From NCBI GenBank assembly GCA_964588795.1, contig CAZPQN010000013.1, forward strand, positions 1 to 56,276: a stretch of DNA of 56,276 nucleotides. The letters are read 5' to 3'. Shown piece after piece: positions 50,349 to 56,276 of this stretch (positions are counted from its first letter, which is position 1; each line of letters starts with the position of its first letter). Made by a program: the position numbers and the translations under genes. Source of the DNA: CAZPQN01 sp964588795. Its GTDB lineage: Bacteria > Fidelibacterota > UBA2242. The notes beneath the pieces are model-generated. The model made no database searches, was not told the DNA's origin, and was given only the letters and a program-made list of their open reading frames with translations.

Positions 50349-51317
50349 ATGAGTTTTATCGTAAAAAAATATACCAACAACATGGCTGACGATTGGGAAC
50401 GCTTCGTCTGGGAAAGCGTCAACGGCACACTTTTTCACACGCGCCGGTTTTTATCTTACCATCCCGAAGGGCGCTTTCAGGATGCTTCAGCGTCTTTTTT
50501 GCAGGGTAACCAGGTTTTTGCCTTATTGCCGGCCGCGCGCGGAATATGGGACGGTAAAGATACGCTCTGGTCCCATCGCGGCGCCAGTTATGGCGGGTTT
50601 GTCTATCGCGAGGGACTCAGCCTCCATGCCGCCTATCAGCTGGTGGAACAGCTGCTGCATTATGCACAAAAGGAAAAAGTCCAACGGATCGTCATCACCT
50701 TGCCACCGATTATTTACAGTCGCCGGCTCTCCAATTACATTGATTTTGCCCTGATCAAGCACGGCTTTACCTATCTTAGACGCGAAGTTTCCAGCATCGT
50801 CTCGCTCGAGGCGGACATTGATCAGAATATCGCCAAATTCAAACAGACCAACCGCACCGCCTTCCGGCGCGCGCAAAAGCTGGGAATCAGAGTGCGCGAA
50901 ACCAACGATTATTCCGCTTTTTACGCAATCCTGAAGAAAAACCTCAAAATCCGCCACGGCGTTCAACCCACCCACACGCTGGAAGAATTGATCACACTGA
51001 AACGGCTCTTCCCGGAGCGGATTTTCCTGTACGGCGCCTATCTGAAGGACGAAATGGTCGCCGGTGTGGTGATGTTCGACTGTAACGCTGACGTCTCCCT
51101 GGCTTTTTATATCAGCCACAACGAAGAACGCCAGGAGTATCGGGGCGTGAATCTGCTGTTCTATGAAATCATCCAGCGGTGCATCACCAAGGGCTTCAAG
51201 TACCTGGACTTCGGCATCTTCACCGTCAATATGGTGCCGAATTTCGGATTGGCGCGTTTCAAGGAAGGCTTCGGCTCGAGCGGCGTCCTGCGCGACACAT
51301 TCTACATTGATCTATAA
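50349..51317 (+). CDS. FemAB/GNAT-fold peptidyl or acyl transferase
   Basis: A 322-residue cytoplasmic protein of the FemAB-like double-GNAT type. The N-terminal half includes GTLFHTRRFLSYHP and GASYGGFVYREG; the C-terminal half has FKQTNRTAFRRAQKLGIRVRE, HTLEELITLKRLFP, VAGVVMFDCNADVSLAFYIS and the acceptor-side GVNLLFYEIIQRCITKGFKYLDFGIF. Relatives join amino acids to peptidoglycan or appear in exopolysaccharide loci (the PEP-CTERM/XrtA FemAB). As the first gene of a glycan cluster the second setting is more likely: modification of a sugar or lipid precursor. Start preceded by GAGG. Substrate unknown. Confidence 0.8.
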   Translation: MSFIVKKYTNNMADDWERFVWESVNGTLFHTRRFLSYHPEGRFQDASASFLQGNQVFALLPAARGIWDGKDTLWSHRGASYGGFVYREGLSLHAAYQLVEQLLHYAQKEKVQRIVITLPPIIYSRRLSNYIDFALIKHGFTYLRREVSSIVSLEADIDQNIAKFKQTNRTAFRRAQKLGIRVRETNDYSAFYAILKKNLKIRHGVQPTHTLEELITLKRLFPERIFLYGAYLKDEMVAGVVMFDCNADVSLAFYISHNEERQEYRGVNLLFYEIIQRCITKGFKYLDFGIFTVNMVPNFGLARFKEGFGSSGVLRDTFYIDL

Positions 51318-51375
51318 AACAATCACCTCGTTTAATAATCAATTCCTTGACCATGGACATTGAAATTTCCCCGCA

Positions 51376-52833
51376 ATGAGCACCAGTATTCGTAGCCTTA
51401 CCAAGCAAACCCTCATTTATGGCGTCGGCACGATTTTAGCCCGCTTCGTGACTTTCCTGCTTTTGCCGGTGTACACCAATATTTTGCCCGCCGCTGAATA
51501 CGGTTTAGCGGCGTTGGTGTTCGCTTTTTTAGGCTTCATGATCATCATTTTCAATTACGGCCTGGACTCCGCCCTGATGCGCTTTTACAGTGAGGTCCAC
51601 GAACCGCCGCAAAAAACTGCCATCCTGTCCACGGCGATTTGGCTGACGCTCGCCACCAGCCTGATAATGGGCGCTATAATCTATGGCCTGAGTGGTTTTT
51701 TAGGACGAGTACTGCTGAACGACCCGGCGCATGCCAATTTAATCAGATACAGCGCCGCGATTCTGTTCTTTGACGCGATTTGCCATGTGCCTTTTGCGTT
51801 ATTACGCCTTGAAGAAAAGTCGTTCCAATTCATGGGTATTCGCTTAATCAACGTCATCGTCGTGTTCGCGTTGAACGTTTATCTGGTTGGCAAATTACAG
51901 CGTGGCGTGGACGGCATTTTCGAGAGCAATTTGCTAACATCCGCCCTGACCGCCACTATTCTGTACACGGTGATTCTAAAGAAGTTGCGCCTGCGCTTTG
52001 CCGGTGCGGCGGCGCGGGAACTTGCCCTGTTCGGCTTGCCCTTCATCCCGGCGGGTCTGGCCACGGTCTGTATGGAAATGCTCAACCGCTATATTCTGGA
52101 ACATCTCCTGGATTTAACCGCGGTGGGGATTTTCAGCGCCGGTTTTAAGCTGGGGATTTTCATGTTGCTGTTGACGACTGCCTTTTACTACGCCTGGCAG
52201 CCATTCTTCCTGAAAGCGGGACCGCAGGAATCATCACGTCCTCTGTTCGCGCGGATTTTCACCTACTTTGTACTCGTGGAATTGAGTTTCTGGTTGGGAT
52301 TGACGGCTTTCATGCCGGAGATCGTCCATTTGCACATCGGTAAGATCTATCTCATTGGCAAAGAATATCAAGCCTGCGAGCCGATGGTTTCGATCATCCT
52401 CCTGGGCTATGTGTTTTTGGGAATTAATCAGACCTTTTTACCGGGCATTTACTTCGAAAAGAAGACGCGTTACCTGGCCTACCTAACTTTCCTGGCCGCC
52501 GCGGTCAACGTCGGCGCCAATTTTATCCTGATCCCCGTTCTCGGAATCGTTGGTTCCGCCTATTCCTCGCTGATCGGATATATTACCTTAGCCGTCGGCG
52601 GCTATGTGGTTTCGCAACGCCTGTTCCGGGTGCCGTATGATTTCCGCCGGGTAGGGATTTTGTTTACTCTGACGCTGGGAGCGGGTTTGCCAATTTACTT
52701 CCTGCATCCGGCGCTTCTTGTCCGTGTTTTAGTGGTGGCGGCATTTCCAATTGGATTATGGCTGCTTGGCTTTTTCAAAAAGGACGAAATCGCCGCATTG
52801 AAATTGTTCTTCGCCGCACGGAGTAAAAATTGA
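51376..52833 (+). CDS. Polysaccharide flippase (Wzx/MOP superfamily)
   Basis: A 485-residue protein with about 14 membrane segments and the family start SIRSLTKQTLIYGVGTILARFVTFLLLPVYTNILPAAEYGLAALV (polysaccharide biosynthesis protein domain). It moves lipid-linked sugar repeat units across the inner membrane. Later segments (AFYYAWQPFFLKAG, AAAVNVGANFILIPVLGIVGSAYSSLIGYI) match the MOP pattern. It lies 58 bases after the FemAB-like gene, and its stop overlaps the following glycosyltransferase start (TTGA). The presence of a flippase implies Wzy-dependent glycan assembly, but no Wzy polymerase is visible within the window. Confidence 0.92.
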   Translation: MSTSIRSLTKQTLIYGVGTILARFVTFLLLPVYTNILPAAEYGLAALVFAFLGFMIIIFNYGLDSALMRFYSEVHEPPQKTAILSTAIWLTLATSLIMGAIIYGLSGFLGRVLLNDPAHANLIRYSAAILFFDAICHVPFALLRLEEKSFQFMGIRLINVIVVFALNVYLVGKLQRGVDGIFESNLLTSALTATILYTVILKKLRLRFAGAAARELALFGLPFIPAGLATVCMEMLNRYILEHLLDLTAVGIFSAGFKLGIFMLLLTTAFYYAWQPFFLKAGPQESSRPLFARIFTYFVLVELSFWLGLTAFMPEIVHLHIGKIYLIGKEYQACEPMVSIILLGYVFLGINQTFLPGIYFEKKTRYLAYLTFLAAAVNVGANFILIPVLGIVGSAYSSLIGYITLAVGGYVVSQRLFRVPYDFRRVGILFTLTLGAGLPIYFLHPALLVRVLVVAAFPIGLWLLGFFKKDEIAALKLFFAARSKN

Positions 52834-53951
52834 AGTGCGTCCGCAAGGTCGTTCACGTCACCATCGGACATCCTCCCACCGATGATCGCATCTTTTTCAA
52901 GGAAGCCTGCTCGTTGGCGAAAAACGGCTGCGCGGTCACCATTGTCGGGCCAGGGCGTGCAGAGCAGAAAGAGGCATCGGGCGTCAGGTTTGTTTTATTC
53001 GCTCCTAACGGTTTTTTTCACTCACTTTTCGCGGCGTATAGGTTGGCCCGGTGTGAGCGGGCAGATGTCTATCACATCCACGAGTTCGAATTCCTGCCAT
53101 TTGCGCTCTGGCTGAAATATAAATATGGGCGGAAGGTTATCTACGATGCGCACGAAACCGTCTTCTGGTTTTTCATGGACTTTTCCCGGCGCCATTTTTT
53201 GATTCGTTTGTCAGCGGCCTGCCTTGCCCAGGGGCTTGAATTCCTGACCATGCGGGGTGCTGATTACCTGATCACGGTCACCCCCTGGGTGGAAAAGCAC
53301 CTGCGCGCCTTTCATCCCCGCCGCGCGATAGTCTATAACTACCCGATAACAACCATTTTCGACGGCAATCACGCCCAGCATACTCCACCGCTAATTTTAT
53401 ATCATGGGCAGCTGACGCCTGGTCGCAACATCGAGTTGATGATTGCCGCAATGCGTCATGTGCGGGAACACGCACCGGAAGCCCATCTGCACTTGGTCGG
53501 CGCCAGCACTGCCGCCTACCGCCAGATCCTGCTCCGAATCGTAGCTGACTGGAACCTAACCGGGCAGGTCAAAATCCTGCCACCCGTACCTCATTCCGCC
53601 ATTCCGGAATTACTGCGACAGACCGCCATTGGTTTGGCCGCACTGCAACTGAATGAATCCTATCGGCGTTCTATTCAGGTGAAACCTTTCGAATTCATGG
53701 CGATGGGAGTTCCGGTTATAGGTGCACGGGTGCCGTCTATTGAAAAGTACGTCGTCGCAAGCGGCGCAGGTTTAGTTGTCGAACCTTTAACGCCCGAAAA
53801 TCTGGGTGCTCTGCTCGTGCGTCTTCTGCATGATCCCGGACTGCGGGCGGAAATGGGCGCACGGGGTCGTCAGGCTGTTCGGGAAAAGTATAATTGGGAT
53901 TGTACCTTGCCTGCGCTTCTGCAAGTCTATAGGAATCTGTTGGCATGTTGA
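52830..53951 (+). CDS. Family 4-type glycosyltransferase
   Basis: A 373-residue GT-B enzyme. The N-terminal domain starts KVVHVTIGHPPTDDRIFFKEACSLAKNG and contains YHIHEFEFLPFA and IYDAHETVFW. The C-terminal donor-binding domain shows ILYHGQLTPGRNIELMIAAM, HLHLVGAST, ILPPVPHSAIPELLRQTAIGLAAL and FEFMAMGVPVIGARVPSIEKYV with the E-x7-E-like sugar-nucleotide region. It starts at TTG 52830, overlapping the flippase stop, with GGAG six bases upstream. It overlaps the next glycosyltransferase gene by seven bases. Builds a repeat unit or glycolipid; donor and acceptor unknown. Confidence 0.9.
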   Translation: MKCVRKVVHVTIGHPPTDDRIFFKEACSLAKNGCAVTIVGPGRAEQKEASGVRFVLFAPNGFFHSLFAAYRLARCERADVYHIHEFEFLPFALWLKYKYGRKVIYDAHETVFWFFMDFSRRHFLIRLSAACLAQGLEFLTMRGADYLITVTPWVEKHLRAFHPRRAIVYNYPITTIFDGNHAQHTPPLILYHGQLTPGRNIELMIAAMRHVREHAPEAHLHLVGASTAAYRQILLRIVADWNLTGQVKILPPVPHSAIPELLRQTAIGLAALQLNESYRRSIQVKPFEFMAMGVPVIGARVPSIEKYVVASGAGLVVEPLTPENLGALLVRLLHDPGLRAEMGARGRQAVREKYNWDCTLPALLQVYRNLLAC

Positions 53952-55060
53952 AGATTCTATATATTTCCCCTGAAAATACGGTGGGCACCCTGACCATCTG
54001 GCAAAAGGCCCATCAGGCCGCGGGCAATTACTGCCGCTACGTGACTTGGTTCCGTAGTGCGGCGGGCTACGCTGAGGATATATGTCTCGATCTGCCACTG
54101 ATTGCCGCCCGCAGTTGGTACATCCGGCCGCGCCTGGCGTTCATTCGGCGGATCGACCGCCGCGATCCCTATGCGGAATTACACGGCTATCCGCCGGTCT
54201 GGAATCCACCGCGCTGGCAGAAAGGTTTGTTTGCACTTCGGGAGGCGCTCTGGAAGCCCGCAATTGAGCAAGCTATACGCCGCAATGGTCTGGAAGATTT
54301 CGACGTCTATCATTTCGAGTGGGGCACTGATTTCTTCCGCGACGCCCGCTGGGCGCGCCATCTGAAAGCACGTGGCAAGAAGATCATCTGTCAGTATCAC
54401 GGGCAGGACATCCGCAACCGTGGGGTCATTCCTGCCATGGATGCGCTGAGCGACCTGAACCTGACCAGCGAACTCGACCTGATTTTCCGCCATCCGCGCC
54501 TGAAGTATCTGTTTTTACCGTTCGATGTTGGCGTCTTCGAACCTAAGCAGACACCCGGCCGACCACTGACTATTTGCCACGCCACCACCAATCGCCGAGT
54601 CAAGGGTTCCAATGAAATCATCCGGGTGGGTGAGGAACTGCAACGCAGTCACGGCATCCGCTTCATTTTTATCGAGAATCAGCCGCATGCCAAAGTCATT
54701 GAACTTAAAAAGCAGGCTGACATTTATATCGACCAAATCACCGATCATGCCTGGGGTTATGGCATGAACTCACTGGAGGCTCTGTCGCTTGGACTCGTTT
54801 GCGTGACCTTTTTAAACCCGACTTATGAGAAATTCATTCCCGATCACCCATTCGTAAATGCCAGCCAGATTAATCTGCGGGAAAAATTGGTGGAGCTGAT
54901 CGCCGACCAAAAACGGCTGACGGAGCGGATGCAAATTAGCCGTAAGTGGGTGGAGAAACGGCATGACTACCGGAATGTTGTGCGGGAACTGTATAAATAT
55001 TATGTTGAAATTGGGATTGATGTTAGCCAGATAAATAAATCATTATTAAACTTGTTTTAA
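53945..55060 (+). CDS. Glycosyltransferase (GT-B, family 4-like)
   Basis: A 371-residue protein beginning MLKILYISPENTVGTLTIWQKAH, with VYHFEWGTDFF, IICQYHGQDIRNRGVIP, LFLPFDVGVFEP, ICHATTNRRVKGSNEIIRV and a donor-site-like ADIYIDQITDHAWGYGMNSLEALSLGLVCVTF. This fits the GT-B fold, though the N-terminal domain is divergent. It overlaps the previous gene by seven bases and lies 13 bases before the radical SAM gene. Its last 60 bases are noticeably AT-rich (YKYYVEIGIDVSQINKSLLNLF), marking a sharp compositional edge towards the next gene. Sugar specificity unknown. Confidence 0.83.
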   Translation: MLKILYISPENTVGTLTIWQKAHQAAGNYCRYVTWFRSAAGYAEDICLDLPLIAARSWYIRPRLAFIRRIDRRDPYAELHGYPPVWNPPRWQKGLFALREALWKPAIEQAIRRNGLEDFDVYHFEWGTDFFRDARWARHLKARGKKIICQYHGQDIRNRGVIPAMDALSDLNLTSELDLIFRHPRLKYLFLPFDVGVFEPKQTPGRPLTICHATTNRRVKGSNEIIRVGEELQRSHGIRFIFIENQPHAKVIELKKQADIYIDQITDHAWGYGMNSLEALSLGLVCVTFLNPTYEKFIPDHPFVNASQINLREKLVELIADQKRLTERMQISRKWVEKRHDYRNVVRELYKYYVEIGIDVSQINKSLLNLF

Positions 55061-55073
55061 ATTAGGATACGAA

Positions 55074-56120
55074 TTGAATTATCCAAGGTACTATACAATT
55101 GATATTGCCTCAAGCTGTAATCTTAGATGCAGTTTTTGTCCTGAAGGACAGCGTATAAATCCACAGCCTAAAAGATCAATGACTGCAGCTGAATTTAAAA
55201 TATTCACCCGAGATATTATCCACCATGCTCAATTAATCGGACTTACTAATTGGACCGAACCTTTTGTTAATTCGGATATATTGGAAATTGTTACATACAT
55301 AAAACAGAAAAACAGTAAAATATATGTATCTCTCAGTACTAATGGTAACAGTCAAAAAATTGGCCCGAAATTAATCAGTAATCTTTTCAATGTTGGCCTT
55401 GATTCGATCGAAATTACGTTTAGTGGTATTGATCAGGCGACTTACCAAATTTATCATCAGGGCGGGAAACTACAGCGTGTTGCGGAGACAATCTACAATA
55501 TCGCTCATGCAAAACTAAGGAAAGGTGGAAATACGCCCTGTATTTATCTAAACTTTCTGACTTTTCCATACAACTCAGCATCTTTAAAAAGAATCAAATC
55601 GTGGTTATACGGATTTCTAAAAGATTCCGATTTAATGAGGACGATCAACTACATCAGACCTATTAGAGGAACGATAATGGGCAACGTTAGAAACAACCAA
55701 AATAGTATGCGTAAATTTAAAAAGATCTGGGGTAGTCATATCTTCCAACTCAATTTCAGACCAAGGTGTAATTTCATTTTTGAGCACTTCTATCTTAGAG
55801 CAGACGGAAAGGTCTTTCCCTGTTGTCTGGTGGAATATAATGAAAAATATTGTTTAGGTAATATTACGCAGGATAATTTTGAACTGATTTTACAAAAGCG
55901 TGAAGAATTTCGTTCCAATTTCATCAATGGTACAAACTCACTCTGTAATCATTGTACGGTTCTACACGGCTGGCTCCCGATACGTAATAAGGCTGCCCTG
56001 TATCTCAATCTAAGATTGTTATATCTGATTTTTCTTCATTCACTTAATAAGTTGGATAAAGCTCTGTTCGGTGAAGTCTTCTTCAGGAAAAAGTGGAGTA
56101 AAAAACTCGAGCAACTATAA
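55074..56120 (+). CDS. Radical SAM protein with SPASM-type C-terminal cysteines
   Basis: A 348-residue iron-sulfur enzyme. The radical SAM triad lies in SSCNLRCSFCPEG (C15, C19, C22), followed by the SAM-binding LTNWTEPFVNSDILEIVTYIK and SLSTNGN segments. The C-terminal part has FYLRADGKVFPCCLVEYN and, later, SLCNHC, matching a SPASM or twitch domain binding extra clusters. Radical SAM/SPASM proteins in polysaccharide loci may modify sugars, but the group also includes peptide-maturing enzymes. The TTG start has AGGA six bases upstream. The gene is strikingly AT-rich (many AAA, ATT and AAT codons) between GC-richer neighbours, which suggests recent acquisition. Function unknown. Confidence 0.85.
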   Translation: MNYPRYYTIDIASSCNLRCSFCPEGQRINPQPKRSMTAAEFKIFTRDIIHHAQLIGLTNWTEPFVNSDILEIVTYIKQKNSKIYVSLSTNGNSQKIGPKLISNLFNVGLDSIEITFSGIDQATYQIYHQGGKLQRVAETIYNIAHAKLRKGGNTPCIYLNFLTFPYNSASLKRIKSWLYGFLKDSDLMRTINYIRPIRGTIMGNVRNNQNSMRKFKKIWGSHIFQLNFRPRCNFIFEHFYLRADGKVFPCCLVEYNEKYCLGNITQDNFELILQKREEFRSNFINGTNSLCNHCTVLHGWLPIRNKAALYLNLRLLYLIFLHSLNKLDKALFGEVFFRKKWSKKLEQL

Positions 56121-56182
56121 TATTGAAGTCTTACCTAATTGATCACTAACTGGAAAACCTGAGAATAATTACTGGGACAATC

Positions 56183-56276
56183 ATGCGGATTACCTTTGTC
56201 TTACCCGGCTTTATTGATGCGCCAATGGGCGGAGTCAGGGTTGTGGTCGGTTACGCCAACCGACTGAATCGACGCG
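56183..56276 (+). CDS. Glycosyltransferase, partial N-terminus
   Basis: An ATG preceded by GGGA opens a frame that runs off the window. The 31 visible residues (MRITFVLPGFIDAPMGGVRVV, then VGYANRLNRR) match the start of GT-B family 4 glycosyltransferases, where a Gly-Gly loop binds the acceptor. Base composition returns to that of the rest of the window. Continues the glycan cluster. Confidence 0.7.
   Translation, partial: MRITFVLPGFIDAPMGGVRVVVGYANRLNRR

Noticed and set aside
50523..51119. 198-codon minus-strand frame opposite the FemAB-like gene
   Set aside because: It is fully covered by a recognisable plus-strand gene and lacks a Shine-Dalgarno sequence or family motifs.

Overview
The window looks like a chromosomal segment of a Gram-negative bacterium of moderate GC content, probably from the FCB (Fibrobacterota-Chlorobiota-Bacteroidota) group or one of its candidate phyla (KSB1, Calditrichota or Cloacimonadota-like). 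The clues are outer-membrane barrels of the Wzi, PorV and helix-hairpin-helix types, a secreted multidomain protease ending in a FlgD/T9SS-like C-terminal domain, a short Bacteroidota-type AMP nucleosidase, and the order eno-ftsB. No rRNA, tRNA, CRISPR array or insertion sequence was recognised, so the assignment rests on protein families alone.

Layout. 1-6055: the end of an AT-rich secreted protein gene, an AAC(3)-fold acetyltransferase, a half-size EamA transporter with AMP nucleosidase, then a Wzi-like barrel and a membrane glycosyltransferase. 6085-16201 (minus): a tightly packed group (ClC channel, SpoU methyltransferase, TlpA-like thioredoxin, CPBP protease, second GT2), an M24 peptidase, and uvrA. 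16365-19605 (plus): acyl-CoA dehydrogenase and gpmI. 19609-26197: a three-subunit molybdenum hydroxylase (minus) divergent from two AbrB-like proteins, a degenerate Doc/Fic protein and adenine deaminase (plus). 26280-31258: an exported MetX-like hydrolase, a possible 31-residue peptide, an ATP-grasp protein, and pyrR-pyrB-pyrC. 31382-38369: a 1977-residue Lys-C-like secreted protease, an esterase and an HNH nuclease. 38464-50088 (minus): rho, a wall/folate group (amidase, murI, folC), two outer-membrane proteins, a MotA-like protein, ftsB, eno and a cation/proton antiporter. 50349-56276 (plus): a surface-glycan cluster (FemAB-like transferase, flippase, glycosyltransferases, AT-rich radical SAM protein) that runs off the window.

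Working together. AMP nucleosidase, adenine deaminase and the molybdenum hydroxylase could carry AMP through adenine and hypoxanthine towards xanthine; this is inference from families. PyrR-PyrB-PyrC make up the early pyrimidine pathway and its regulator. Cell-envelope functions dominate: wall recycling, capsule or O-antigen synthesis, and outer-membrane proteins.

Most noteworthy signals: (1) two tandem AbrB-type proteins followed by a Doc-like protein whose Fic motif has lost its catalytic His, behind a near-consensus promoter and 32 bases ahead of adenine deaminase; (2) an imperfect palindromic repeat of about 98 bases lying exactly on the overlap of two molybdenum-hydroxylase subunit genes, supplying the end of one protein and the start of the next; (3) a SpoU methyltransferase that appears to start at CTG, overlapping the preceding stop codon behind a strong Shine-Dalgarno sequence; (4) a small peptide gene beside an ATP-grasp enzyme.
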